Below the pieces are notes generated by a model. The model was not told where the DNA came from and made no database searches. It saw only the letters and a list, made by a program, of their open reading frames with translations. DNA of 64,000 nucleotides from Furcasterigmium furcatum. Its lineage: Eukaryota > Ascomycota > Sordariomycetes > Glomerellales > Plectosphaerellaceae. The position numbers were made by a program, and so were the translations under genes. This document shows, one piece after another, positions 34,470 through 46,280 of this stretch (position 1 is its first letter; every line of letters begins with the position of its first letter). The stretch covers positions 2,211,088 through 2,275,087 of the forward strand of contig BCIA01000005.1 of NCBI GenBank assembly GCA_001599815.1. Direction: 5' to 3'.

Positions 34470-35347
34470 TTAAACCTCGGCAATCTCCCTCAGGCGACGC
34501 AGCGTGGAGCGCATGGCAGCGGCGGCGGGGGTGCTGTAAAAGATGGGTCAGTATATGCGAGGAGAGCATCGGCGAGTGTCGAGGGACATACGCAACGGTG
34601 TAGGCACCACCGGCACTGAGACGATTGTTAGCTTCTGGGCATCTTCCAGAGTCCGGAGATGGCAAACATACACAGTCTTCCTGCAGCCCTTGCAGTTCCA
34701 GATGCCGGTAGAGTGACGCTTGACGGTAGGCTTGCCGCAGAAGGTGCAAGTGTAGGTGGCGTGCTGGGAGATTTCCATCTTCTTGACCTGCTTACGCAGG
34801 GAAGCACCGTACCTGGTACCGTACTTGCCGGTAACGCCGACCTTCTGTAGGGTTGTTAGTAGTCTGCTCGGATCCGCATCCGTCTTCGCCGTTGCTGCTC
34901 GTGTCACACCCTACCCGGGGCTCGTTGCGCAAGCGGGGGTTCCATGCCCAAGGGCTGTCCGATGAGTTGCAGCCAGGCCCGAGAGAATGCCGCCGGAGGG
35001 TAGAGATGGTGTCGTTGCTTCAGCCCGGCGTCTGGTCGTTCGACAGGAGAGCCATGTTCAATTCGAGGGCCGCGGGCTCATTTGGACGCGGGTGTGATGG
35101 CGCAGTTGAGACTGGAAGGTCCAATTCGCGTTTGAGACGATTCTCCCAGTCTTTGGCACGATGCTTCAACGGGAGGGCGTCTCGTTCGTCTTCCATTTGC
35201 ATCCCACAAATATCCTGGTCGTCGAGGGAAAGTTCGCGGGGGAGTCTTGGGCGCGGGTGTGACAATTTCGAACGGAGCAACGGTCGAAGAACGGCATTCC
35301 TGCAATAATCCAGATCAGAAGACACGAACCTTAGTGCGCTTGGCCAT
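34470..35347 (-). CDS. RPL43: 60S ribosomal protein eL43 (RPL43/RPL37a)
   Basis: Four exons (35347-35330, 34844-34672, 34615-34592, 34533-34470) encode 92 residues, the exact size of eukaryotic eL43. The zinc-ribbon protein of the large ribosomal subunit is unmistakable: MAKRTKKVGVTGKYGTRYGA, CTFCGKPTVKRHSTGIWNC, CRKTVAGGAYTVATPAAAAM. Four cysteines (CxxC...CxxC) form the zinc site. The first intron is 485 bp, far longer than any other in the window, and follows codon six; introns two and three are 56 and 58 bp. Long first introns near the start codon are usual in ribosomal protein genes and often affect expression. An overlapping frame through this intron is discussed in the findings. Confidence 0.96.
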
Positions 35348-35975
35348 TGTGACTGATTTGAAGGGAAAGTCGGGTTGGTGAGGTTGGCGACGTTGGTTTG
35401 ACTGACGACGGATCGGTCAAGGCTGGCGCTCGAAAGAAATTGAATTTTTGCTGTGGGCTCGCTCCTGGCTAGGGTTGCTTGTGTGCTGATGAGGTAAGCT
35501 TGCGGGTGGGACATTTGGACTGAAAATGGCGTTTATCTTATCGAGCGCAAGTCACGAGAACAGTCACATGATCCCTGTGGCGGGCTCCGTACATTCTCCG
35601 TCGGGGATCGGAATCCATCCGTCACCATGGAACAGGCGGATTGGCGCACTGAGTGCCCAAGCAAGATGCGTGTTGCAGGATCGAGTACCGAGGCTTCGCG
35701 GCCATGGTTGCCTTTTTGAGGAATTTCTGGATGCCACTGGTGTCATAGACAGCCCCTCTCCCTACTGCTAAGTTGTTACACTGAGGTGATCTGTGCAGAG
35801 TCCACAGGCCGAGCCGTGGCTTGTTTTCATGTGCACTAGACCTGGAGTGTCTCTGATCTTGATGATAAATGTGTGCAAGTCTTGATACCCTGCACACTTC
35901 ACTCTTACAAACCTGAAGCTTCGTGTGATCTTGTTGCAACCGAGACGATTTCTGTACTCAGTTCCAGCACCAAAA
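35348..35975. other. Divergent intergenic region, eL43 / oxidoreductase
   Basis: 628 bp shared upstream region. No supported gene apart from the first codons of the overlapping frame discussed in the findings (start at 35514). Confidence 0.45.
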
Positions 35976-37540
35976 ATGCCCTTCAGAACGCATGATCGGC
36001 AGTATGACCTCGTTGTCTTCGGCGCCACAGGTACGCGTACTCTGTGTGGTGGTGGTGCTGATTACAGCGCCCGATTGTTATTGACACTGCTGAGGTTACA
36101 CTGGCATCGAGACCGCCGAGCACATTGCGGCCGCGCTGCCGACAAACCTGAAGTGGGCCGTTGCTGGCCGCACAGAGACGAAGCTCAAAGCTCTGGTGTC
36201 AGATCTTCGCAAGCTCAACCCAGATCGAATCCAACCAGGTGAGTCTACTCAGTTCTCGAGTGGTGCCTGTCATCCTCTCCACCCACCCACCCATGCTTGA
36301 ACGGCCCCCAACCTCTCGGAAGACCTGAGTGCCAACTGATATCGCCCCCTACTCAGCAATCGAAATCTGCAACCTCGATGATGAAGACCTGCAGGCTCTG
36401 GCGAAGAAGTCGTTCAGCCTGATCAGCACCGTCGGCCCTTACTTCCAATACGGTGAGCTTGCATTCAAGGCTTGCGCCGAGAATGGCACCCATTACTTCG
36501 ATGTCACTGGCGAGGTGCCCTGGGTCCGCAAGATGATCATCAAGTACGAGGACGCGGCCAAGGCGTCCGGTGCGATGATGTTCCCGCAACTTGGCCTGGA
36601 GTCTGCCCCGCCAGACTTGCTCGTATGGGCTCTGGCCCAGACGAACAAGCAGGAGCTGGCGGCCAACACTGGCGCTGTCACCATTAGTATTCATGTGCTG
36701 GAGTAAGCCTGCGCCTCCTTGGCCGGAGTCAACAATGGTCTGACGTGAATCAGCGCACTTCCTTCTGGAGGCACTCTCGCAACGGTATTGGGCCTCTCCA
36801 GTGCCTTCAAGCTGGCCGACCTCAGGGCTTCTTTTGAGCCCTATGCCCTGTCCCCTGTCCCGAACACCAAGAAGATCCCGAGCGACACGCTACTGCAGAA
36901 GATCTTTGGCGTCCGCCACATTCCGGAGCTTGGAACCTTGACGACGTCCCTGGCGGGCACGACTGATGCTGCCATCTCAGGCAGGTCATGGGGTCTCCTC
37001 CAGTCTCTTCCTGGAAGAGAGAAGCAGACGTATGGCCCAAACTTCTCACACAAGGGGCTTTTTCGCGTTAGCAACTGGATTGAAGGTGTGCTGGTGCACT
37101 GGGGTCTCGCCATAGGCCTCATCATTATCTCGACTCCTCTGAGAGCGCTCATCCGGATGCTTATCTACCAGCCTGGCGATGGTCCAGACAGGGAGAAGGC
37201 AAAGAAGCACTACGTCGAGCTGCGAGGCAAGGCAATCCCGGACGCCAAGTCCAACTCTGACAAGATTGCCTTTGGCAAGATTTACTACCATGGCAGCATG
37301 TATCAGAGTAAGTGGTGCCGGACCAGACTCAATCACTGACTGTTGGCCGTAACTAACAACCGGGATCTAGTGAGCGGCATGCTGACTTCCCAGGGGGCAC
37401 TGACCCTCCTTGAGGAGGACGTGAACCTTCCGGGAGGAATATTCACCGCAGCATGCCTGGGTCAGCCCTTCGTCGACAGGACTGACAAGCAGGGTCTGAA
37501 GCTGGAGACGAAGATGATCACGCCCGGGAGTAGTCCATGA
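35976..37540 (+). CDS. Saccharopine dehydrogenase-like oxidoreductase (SCCPDH family)
   Basis: Five exons (35976-36030, 36095-36238, 36357-36702, 36754-37307, 37371-37540) give 422 residues. The N-terminal Rossmann fold is rebuilt across intron one as YDLVVFGATGYTGIETAEH, and FSLISTVGPYFQYGE plus THYFDVTGEVPW are family hallmarks. A hydrophobic segment (VLVHWGLAIGLIIIS) near 310 matches the membrane or lipid-droplet anchor of the animal SCCPDH proteins. Members are distinct from true lysine-pathway saccharopine reductases; the substrate is unknown, and related bacterial enzymes act as trans-acting enoyl reductases. Start at MPFRTHDRQ, with a compact 5' leader. Confidence 0.87.
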
Positions 37541-38017
37541 GAGGGAGTGGGTCCCGGGGTGCGGTATCTACTTGGTTTCTCTTATAAATAAGGTACTCAG
37601 AATAACAGGCACAACTTTCGATATCCCAGTGAGCACGGTGGTCATCGACTCATCGGTAGCAACTCACCAAATAGTTAGTCGCGGTGTGGCCTCGGTGTGG
37701 CCGGCCTGGCTTCCCCGCAAAAGCCTGACCGAGGGAAGTGGAGTCCACCTAGCGTGCAGTTCCATCCCAATTCAGAAAAGCCTTCAGACGTCATCCTTGT
37801 ACGCTGCCCAATCGACCAAGCACGACGAGATTCTTCCCACCTCGAACCCACATTCAAACATCGAGCTTTCAAGATCAATCATTAATCACTTCAACGCGAC
37901 ATGCAGTAATCTCAATTGATTGGTAGCTGTTGCTCATCTTTGTCGCTTGAGCTCGAGGGCTCGTGTCTTATCCAACGCCCATTGTACCACCACCCTTCCT
38001 CCAGAGCTCTAATCGTC
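37541..38017. other. Intergenic between two plus-strand genes
   Basis: 477 bp holding the oxidoreductase 3' UTR and the promoter of the DUF155 gene. Nothing else recognised. Confidence 0.5.
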
Positions 38018-39674
38018 ATGGATGATCACACAGTGGCTGGTGCATCCTCGGACGCGAGCGAGAACACGCCTTTGCTTCCATCGAGCACCTCTCCGACGAG
38101 ACCACGAGGCCCGAGAAATGTTACCTTCAACGCCAACCCTGTCAGTCGAACGATAGAGCCCGACTCATCGCGCCAACCACGACCGCGATCCACGCATTCC
38201 TTCCACCTGCCGGGCTCACCCGGCCAGACCTCCGCGATCTCCTCCATCAATAGCAAGCTGCGCAGGCGGAACAGCCATGGAGCTGTTATCGGCTCCCTAC
38301 CTCTGCCACAAGCGCCCAAGATCGGACCGCAGAGAAGCACCAAGAACGCCCAGAAGCTCAAGCTCCTCCCCAACCCGGAGGTGGACGAGGAAGATGTCGA
38401 CCAAGAGAGCGGCAGGGACGTGTACTCCCAGTTCACCCGCATCAAAGACCCGACGGCACGACGCGACGCAGCGAGACTAGGAAAGTCGGATCGCGATCGG
38501 CTCCCCAGAGTCACGGCCTACTGTACCGCGAGCAAATACGAGATGGAGAGTCTGATGAGGTTCTTGAAAGGGCGGGCAAAGTCTCGGGGCGCGAACCCCA
38601 AGCTGATCGACGAGTGCATCTACTCGCCGTACACGTACGGTAAGAACGTCGCGAATAGGGAGGATCGACGAGTAGGCGCGCAGCCAGACCCAGTGCAGGC
38701 GTACGAGAGGAGGCATTCCACTGGAGATTTCTCCGATGGCTTCTCGCGACAAGACCTCATCGACCTCCGCTCTGAAGGGAGGCAGGACTCAGGATTCGTG
38801 GACGGCTTCTTGCACGATGGCGGCAACGACATATCAGCACCTCTCGAGAATGGCCAAGATTTCGACACGGAAATCCACACACCGGAGGTGTTCTTGTTCG
38901 ACTACGGCGTCGTTGTCGTTTGGGGCATGACACTCGCCGAGGAGAAGCGCTTTTTGAAAGAGATCACCAAGTTCGAGCTGGAGAAGCTGGCGCCGGACGA
39001 TGTCGAGACGGAGTTCTTCAACTTTTACTACACACGAGAGTATCAGGCCAGGATATACAACGACTTCATCACCCTCCGAGACAGACACAACTACATGACC
39101 AAACTGGCCATCTCACACGCCCTCGCGCAAAGCGTCAAGGTAAGGCCGTCCGCTCATGCCTTATTTTTCGTCGGATACTGACCCCCGCCATAGACTTCCC
39201 TTTTCGAGGAGCTCATCGCCTCGACCGTCGAGACCTGCAAAGATATCCCCACACAGATTGCCCTGACTGGCAAGATCGCCCTGAGCCGCAGCGAAATCAA
39301 CATGCAGATCGGCGAGCTCTTTATCCTCCGCATCAACATCCACCTCAACGGCTCGGTCCTCGACACCCCTGAGCTGTTCTGGGTGGAGCCACAGCTCGAG
39401 CCTGTGTACCAGGCCGTAAGGATGTATCTCGAGATGGACCAACGCGTCGGTCTGCTCACAGAGCGCCTGGACGTCATCGCCGACCTGCTGGCTGTGCTAA
39501 AGGGAGAGCTGAGCCACGGCCACGGCGAGAAGCTTGAATGGATCGGTAGGTGTCCTCGTTTTCCCCCTCAAGTTGAACTAGTAGTACTGACACGGCATAG
39601 TTATTGTGCTCATCGCTGCCGAAATTCTCGTCGCAGCTATCAACATTGTAGTCGACTTGTATGCTGGCGACTAA
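38018..39674 (+). CDS. Rmd1/RMND1 family protein (DUF155) with C-terminal membrane segment
   Basis: Exons 38018-39139, 39194-39545 and 39601-39674 give 515 residues. The first 170 residues are polar and disordered; the DUF155 domain starts near VTAYCTASKYEMESLMRFL and includes the diagnostic EVFLFDYGVVVVWGMT and YTREYQARIYNDFITL. The last exon encodes one transmembrane helix (IVIVLIAAEILVAAINIVVD) and the end LYAGD. Yeast Rmd1 and Rmd8 are cytosolic or membrane-associated proteins needed for meiotic division, whereas the animal paralogue RMND1 is mitochondrial. No mitochondrial presequence is seen here, so Rmd1/Rmd8 type is more likely. Molecular function unknown. Confidence 0.9.
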
Positions 39675-40197
39675 ACACCTACCAAAGCTTTCCATCAGGC
39701 GCGGTTGTCGTTCAGCGAACCCGTTTGGCGGACTTTTTACTGTTTTCCCCAGTATTCTTACTGTAAACGCTTCTTCAGGCCGTTTCTTCTGTACATCACA
39801 CCTGGCGTGGGCGCGTGGGATTTCAGCAGCTGGGCGGAACAGGACACACGCAATGAGCCAGCTTGGCGTTTTGTCTCTCGCGGTCTTTCAAGTACACATG
39901 TTTTCAGCAGATAGATAGGCCTCACGGCGTACGGGATACGGCAATGGAGCATAGCCAATGTAGGACTTCTTGGGTATGAGCCTTTCTTTGGTCCTCCAGG
40001 CGTTGCGAGGAAGCCCGCCGCCCAAGTACACTGCCGGTGATAATGATCTCATTGCACCTTCGGAACGAATTTGTATGCCCGCCGCTATTGTTGTACAGAG
40101 GATCCTTCCATCAACCCGCCTCGCGCCCGCCAACCCAGTGCCTTTTCCTTAACGCCGGAAGCCAGTATCTCTATGCGCTGCCAAGAACGGTCTTCAA
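39675..40197. other. Convergent intergenic region, DUF155 gene / HMG gene
   Basis: 523 bp of 3' flanks. Nothing recognised. Confidence 0.5.
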
Positions 40198-41317
40198 CTA
40201 CTCGTCCGCCTTGCTGTCCGCCTTCTCCTTGGGCTTTGCCTCGCCAGGCGCCTCGCTCTCATTGTCGGCCATTTCGACGTCCTCATCTTGCGTCTCCGGG
40301 GCCACAGCCGCGGTATCAGAGGGCTCGGGCCGTGCTTTCTCATCGTCCTTCATCTCCTCGTCTTCCTTGACAGACTCCTTGGTAGGCTCCTCCGTGCTCT
40401 TCTCCTTCTCAGTCTTCTCCTCTGCTGGCTTCTCCGGCGACGTGTCCTTGGCTTCCTCGGCCTCCTTGGCTGCTTCAGCCTCCTCGGCTTCCTCGGCCTT
40501 TGCGGCTTCGTGCTCTTCCTTCTTCTTCTCGTATTCGGTCACAAGGTCGTCGTGCTTAGCCTGGAACGCCTCGCGCTCCGCATCAGGCAGCTCCTTCCAA
40601 GTGTGCTCGAGCTCTTCCTCGACGGTCTGCTCCTCCTCTCCATCATTGTCTTCCCGCTTCTTCAGCAGCGCCGGGCGCGTTTCCTCGGAGTATAACTCGA
40701 ACGCGCTGGCGGGCTCCTTGGGAGGTTTGGAGATGCCGTTCGTGGTTTGGCTTGCAGCACCCGCGCCGGCGACTTGGGAATGGGAGAAAGCCTCGGAGCT
40801 TGGCGACATGGTGCCGAGGTTCTGGCTGATGAAGGGAGAGGCGCCGGACTTTTGCGCAGAGGCTTCGAGCTCAGCCATCATCGAAGGCTTACGGTGGCCG
40901 CGCTTGGTTCGCAAGGGCTTGTCCTTGGGCTGAAGAAGCGGTTAGATGTCAACTCGATCAACTCGGTAGAGGGGTGAGGGGTGATGGCAGGAGGGAGGCG
41001 GTTCGTACAGTTGGCGGAGGGCTCGGGCTGCCCTCCGAGTCTTCAACGTTGGTGCTCGTGCGACGGGTGAGCTGCTCCAGTAGGAACGATCGCTCGACGC
41101 GCATCTTCTCGATCTGTCGCCTAATACGGGCGAGACGAATCCGTGTCGCATCATTCTCCTCCTCGACTTCGTTTGTGCGTTGCTTCAGCTGAACGCATTT
41201 GCGGCGGTACGCTTCCTCTACCGAGGGAGGAAGGGCGGGAGGAATGGCTGTCGGGTCGATGACCGGGTCAGCAGGAGGCTTCTCTTTCGCAAGCTTCGTA
41301 GCCTTCTTCGGCGGCAT
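40198..41317 (-). CDS. HMG-box protein, Nhp10-like (putative INO80 subunit)
   Basis: Two exons (41317-41009, 40929-40198) encode 346 residues. The N-terminus is basic (MPPKKATKLAKEK), followed by a coiled coil (SVEEAYRRKCVQLKQRTNEV, then RIRLARIRRQIEKMRVERSF) typical of Nhp10-type proteins. The single HMG box (about residues 160-225) opens PPKEPASAFELYSEETRPAL and closes ELPDAEREAFQAKHDDLVTEY. A long Glu/Lys/Ala-rich acidic tail follows. In yeast Nhp10 belongs to the species-variable module of the INO80 chromatin remodeller and binds DNA; that assignment is an inference from the coiled coil plus HMG box order. The second ATG-like codon upstream is GTG, so MPPKK is the start. Confidence 0.78.
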
Positions 41318-42136
41318 CTTGGTGGATTGACGGGGTAACGACACAATGCCGGGCGCTTGAGAGGTAGTTGCGCGATCTCAATCTGATGCGGGAAATGATG
41401 GCGAGGGTGATGTTGTTGGTTCGTGTAGAAGGTTTGGGCCGGCGACCGAGCTTGAAAGAAAAGACGATCTTGGGCTTGGAGGCAAGGGACGGGAAGGTGG
41501 AACTTACAGGATTGCGGAGCCATTGTGACGGCAGGAAGCCCAGTTGCGAATTCAAGGGGATCTCTGAGACATGAAATCAAATCCTGGAGCGCGATCAAGA
41601 CGAAGAGGACAAGGCTGGAGGAGGGTGCTGTGGTGGTTGTACACAAAAGAAAAGGCCTGGGGCCAAGGAAATCGCGAGTGAGGGAGAACGCCAGCAGGAC
41701 GGGAGCGCATGTCCAGGCGGTGCCCGTGGATGCAGGACGGGCACCTCGAGCAGCCATTCCGGCCGGCGGCCTGGGGGGAACCCAGCTGCCAAAGCGCGAT
41801 GGCGGCCGTCCACCGTCCAGTGATGTTGGCGACCCACTGCCTGCCCTGGGCCGTGGCTTCCAACACTCAGGGGCGGCCGTGGGGCATGGATGCCGGAACG
41901 GATCAACAGAGGCCCTTCGGTCGGGTGCTGATTGGCCCAGACCCACCGCAAGGCTACACGCTAGACTGCAGCAGGCACCTTCCATCACCCAGAACTTTTT
42001 TCGTGGGTGTGGGACAGGAGCTTCATTCGGTCAGCGACTCCCAGCTTCCACCAGCGAACGGTCCTTGTCGCAACACCACCTCACAACACAACCCCCGTTG
42101 CCGACAACTTGGAAGATCTGATCTCCCGTCGGCACC
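41318..42136. other. Divergent intergenic region, HMG gene / CCT8
   Basis: 819 bp shared upstream DNA between an HMG-box gene and a chaperonin gene. No coding frame supported; no clear TATA box. Confidence 0.5.
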
Positions 42137-43960
42137 ATGTCTCTCAATATCCCCAACGCGCCCAACGCGGGCCTCTTCAAGGGGGGTTACAACAAGTCAG
42201 TCCGCCCCGCCAACTCCTGAAAGCTCCCCGCAGTCGTCGAGAAGGCACCTTGCTGATGAATCCATAGCTACGACTCTGAAGATGGCGCCGTCCTGCGCAA
42301 CATCGATGCCTGCCGGGCCATCGCCTCTACTGTTCAGACTTCTCTTGGCCCCTACGGCCGCAACAAGATCGTCATCAACCACCTCCAGAAGATGATCCTC
42401 ACCTCCGATGCTGCCACCATCCTGCGAGAACTCGACGTCGTCCACCCCGCCGCGAAGCTCCTCGTCATGGCCAGTCAGCAACAAGAGGCCGAGATGGGTG
42501 ACGCCACCAACCTCGTCATCGTCCTGGCCGGTGAGCTCCTCCGCAAGGCCGAGGATCTCCTGCGCATGGGTCTGAAGACCTCTGATATCGTCACCGGCTA
42601 CGAGAAGGCCCAGAAGATGGCCCTCGACACGCTGGAGCAGCTCTCTGTTGATAAGGTCGAGGATATCCGTGACCAGGACGAGCTGAGCAAGGCTATCCGC
42701 ACCGTCGTTGCCAGCAAGCAGAACGGCACCGAGGACTTCCTTGCCGACCTCGTCGCCGAAGCCGTCCTCGCCGTCCTTCCCAAGAACCCCGCCAACTTCA
42801 ACGTCGACAACATCCGGGTGGTGAAGATCATGGGAGGAAGCTTGGAGCAGAGCAGGGTCGTCAAGGGAATGGTTTTCCCCAAGGAGCCCGATGGTGCCAT
42901 CAAGAAGGCCAAGAGGGCCAAGGTCGGCGTCTTCTCCTGCCCTATCGATACCAGCCAGACTGAGACCAAGGGCACCGTGCTGTTGCACAACGCCAAGGAG
43001 ATGATGGACTTCACCAAGGGCGAGGAGTCCCAGCTGGAGGCTGCCATCAAGGAGCTGCACGATGTTGGCCTGCGCGTGGTCATCGCCGGCTCCACGGTAG
43101 GCGACCTGGCCCTGCACTACCTCAACAGGTATGGCATTCTCGTCATCAAGATCCTCAGCAAGTTCGAGCTCAGGAGGATATGCCGCGTTGTTGGCGCCAC
43201 CCCGCTCGCCCGCCTGGGCGCTCCCATGCCCGAAGAGACTGGCTCCATCGACGTTGTCGAGACCCTCGAGATTGGCGGTGACCGCGTTACGGTGTTCAGG
43301 CAAGAGAACGAGGTCACACGGACGGCAACCCTCGTCCTCCGAGGTGCAACTCAGAACCACCTCGACGACGTCGAGCGCGCCGTGGATGACGGCGTCAACG
43401 TCGTCAAGGCCATCACGCGGGACCCCAGACTCGTGCCTGGTGCTGGCGCCACAGAGACGCAGCTCGTTGAGAGGCTGACTGCTCTTGGCGAGAAGACTCC
43501 CGGCCTGTCTCAGTATGCCATCAAGAAGTACGGCGAGGCTTTTGAGGTTGTGCCGAGGACCATCGCAGAGAGCGCCGGCCTCGATGCCACCGAAGTTCTC
43601 AGCCGGCTGTATGCTGCTCACACCAAGCAGGATGACTGGACAACTGGCGTTGATATTGAGGTGAGCCGCGATGATTTCAGATGGACGGGCAAATGGACTA
43701 ACATGTGGCTAGAACGAGGATGGCACCGGCACCCTGGACGCCCGTGATGACGGCATTCTGGATCTCCTGGTCCCCAAGAGCTGGGCGATCAAGCTTGCCA
43801 CCGAGGCCGCCAGGACAATCCTGTCCGTTGACCAGATCATCGTCGCCCGACAAGCCGGCGGACCCAAGCCGCCTGCCCCCAACCCTGTAGGTATCCCCCA
43901 TGCAGACTGACTGACGAAGGTCCGTTACTGACATGTTTGCAGAACTGGGATGAGGATTAA
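42137..43960 (+). CDS. CCT8: T-complex chaperonin subunit theta (CCT8)
   Basis: Exons 42137-42195, 42268-43660, 43713-43886 and 43943-43960 give 547 residues. CCT8 is one of eight subunits of the cytosolic TRiC chaperonin that folds actin, tubulin and other proteins with ATP. Signatures: TSLGPYGRNKIVINHL and ILTSDAATILREL near the start, then QQQEAEMGDATNLVIVLAGELL, the ATP-binding motif of group II chaperonins. DDVERAVDDGVNVVKAI lies late and the product ends NWDED. Theta type is shown by MSLNIPNAPNAGLFKGG and KSWAIKLATEAARTILSVDQI. The 18-nt last exon encodes only the end of the tail. Confidence 0.96.
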
Positions 43961-44517
43961 AGAGATAATGTTTCAAGCAATGGGACCGGTGTACTATTGG
44001 TTCGGGCTCTCACGATGCATCAAAAGTCTTGTCTAGATATCCCGGTAGAGAGACTTCGAGTAACACTGAAATATACGGCCACGGCCAGCATGACCAAGAT
44101 GGCATTGTTTCCGTCCTGCGGGACCTGGTTCACAGCGTGATGCATACCGGCAATTTATTAGAGAAGGCCTCCTTCGGGTCCCATCAACCAGGGCTATATA
44201 TGATGCTGGAAGGACATGAGGCTCGGCCCCCAACCCCTCCATTCAACCCCTGAAGATCAATGAGCTGAACGATCTAACCCAGGAAGCTGCCAGACCAAGC
44301 GTGGAATAGCTATGTCATCATTCCCGTCAGCACCAATGGCATCGCGACCAATCAGCGACGTATCTATTCGAAGCAACCGACGTTAATCTAGATACCAGAC
44401 ACTCGGTGCACATTTTCGCTTCCTGCGGGAGTACAGCAGTGAAATACAAACCATAAAACACCGTACTCGTTCTCTCACCTTGTTGACCGAGTTCTCCCAC
44501 GCCACGTCCTATCGACC
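43961..44517. other. Intergenic between CCT8 and the P450
   Basis: 557 bp. A CCATAAAAC element near 44450, about 65 bp before the P450 start, could be TATA-like. Nothing else seen. Confidence 0.45.
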
Positions 44518-46280
44518 ATGGCCTTGATATCAGCTCGACTCGGCCTAGCTGGTGTTGCTATCGTAAGTCGGGATAATAGTAGCGTGAATGGTATCAACCA
44601 GTTGATTAACACGCTCCTCAGTTCGTCTTGTGGAACATTGGGCGCGCCGTCTACAATGTCTACTTCCACCCCCTCAGCCGCTTTCCCGGACCGCTCTGGA
44701 ACAAGGCTTCTCGGATCCCGTATGCATTAAGCCTCCTACGCGGCACTCTCGCCCACGATGTGCGACGGCTGCACGAGACCTACGGCGACGTCGTGAGAAC
44801 CGGGCCGGACCAACTGGCTTTCACTGATCCCGCAGCTTGGAAGGACATCTACCTCCGTCCGAAGGGGACTGCGTCTACTGAGCTTCCAAAGGACAACGTG
44901 CTCGATCGGCTGGGCCTCCAGCTGCCGCCGTCAATTTTCAGTGCCAACTGGGAAGAGCACGGCGCGCTCAGGAAAGCGCTCGCGCCCGGCTTCTCCGACA
45001 AGGCGATGAGGGAACAGGAACACTTGATCCAACCATATGTCGACCTTCTCGTGAGCCAGCTTCAGAAGCACAGCAAGTCGTCGAGCGGGCAGGTTCAGCC
45101 TACGGACATGTCGGGGTGGTATAACTGGACGACCTTCGACATCATCGGAGAGCTGGCGTTTGCAGAGTCCTGGGGTAGTCTCGAAGCGGCGTCATGGCAC
45201 CCTTGGGTCACTTCCCTCCTCAAGAGGTCAGTGATCGCAGTGCTATCCTGGCCGAGCAAAGGAGAACTTACAAGACACACAGCATACACCAAGTAAACAT
45301 CATGGAGACGATGGAGTACCTTGGACTCGGCAAGTTATCTATTGCTGCGATGATCCCCATCATCGGCAACCAGAAGACGCACATGGAACTCACCCACGCG
45401 AAGCTCAACAAGCGGCTGGAGTTGGGAGCTCCTCGGAATGATCTCCTCGAGGGCATCTTACGGCAGAAGGAAAATGCTGTGAGGATACTTGCCAGTGCTG
45501 CTTAAGACCGCTGCTGACAACAGACACAGGCCATCGACATGCCGAAGCTCGAGATGAACAGCACCGCGCTGTTCATTGCTGGGTCAGAAACGTCTGCCAC
45601 GCTGCTCGCCGGGGCAACGTATCTTCTCCTAACGAATCCCCGGGCCATGGCCAAGGTTGTGGATGAAGTCCGCTCCGCCTTCGAGACGAATGATCAGATT
45701 ACCCTGCTGGCTGTCAACGATCTGCCCTACCTCATCGCCTGCCTGGACGAGGCGATGCGGTGCTACCCTCCTGTGCCTGATCCTCTGCATCGGATTGTAC
45801 CTGCTGGAGGATGCATTATTGCTGGCCACGCCATTCCGGAAAAGGTTGGTTCCAGTCAACTCAGAACTGAGGATGGATAGCTCACAATGCACCACAGACA
45901 GACGTGACGATCTACCAGTTCGCCCAGAACTACAGCAGCAGGTACTGGGAAGACCCGTCCACGTTTCGGCCGGAGCGCTTCCTCGGGGACGAAAAGGCCT
46001 CGAAGAACCAACTGGAGGCCTTCCAGCCCTTCCATGTGGGAGCTCGCAACTGCATTGGGCGCACGTAAGTATGTCCCCGGGATGCGAAGTTGTTGGAGGT
46101 GCTGACATGTCATCTTGCAGGCTCGCATATGCTCAGACGAGACTCATTCTTGCCAATGTCTTGTTCAACTTTGACCTGGAACTGGCAGAGGACAGCCGAG
46201 AGTGGCTGAAGGACCAGATTGTGACCAAGTTCTGGGTCAAGCCTCCTCTGAACGTGTTACTCCATGCCAGGGAGGTTTGA
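44518..46280 (+). CDS. Cytochrome P450 monooxygenase
   Basis: Six exons (44518-44562, 44622-45226, 45283-45478, 45530-45844, 45898-46064, 46121-46280) encode 495 residues. N-terminal membrane anchor (LGLAGVAIFVLWNIGR) followed by the proline-rich HPLSRFPGP hinge. I-helix oxygen-binding motif FIAGSETSAT, K-helix ExxR in DEAMRCYPP, FRPERF, and the heme loop FHVGARNCIGR with ligand Cys439. The layout resembles the isotrichodermin-hydroxylase/CYP65-like clan of fungal P450s that act in secondary metabolism. There are no backbone biosynthetic genes beside it, so the substrate is unknown. The acceptor at 45282 (ACACAG) is the only nearby one that keeps frame into IHQVNIMETMEYLG. Confidence 0.92.

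Noticed and set aside
42197..43621. 474-codon open frame on the minus strand
   Set aside because: It is exactly antisense to the CCT8 exons; the GC-biased third positions of the real gene leave the opposite frame free of stops. No protein-like motif.
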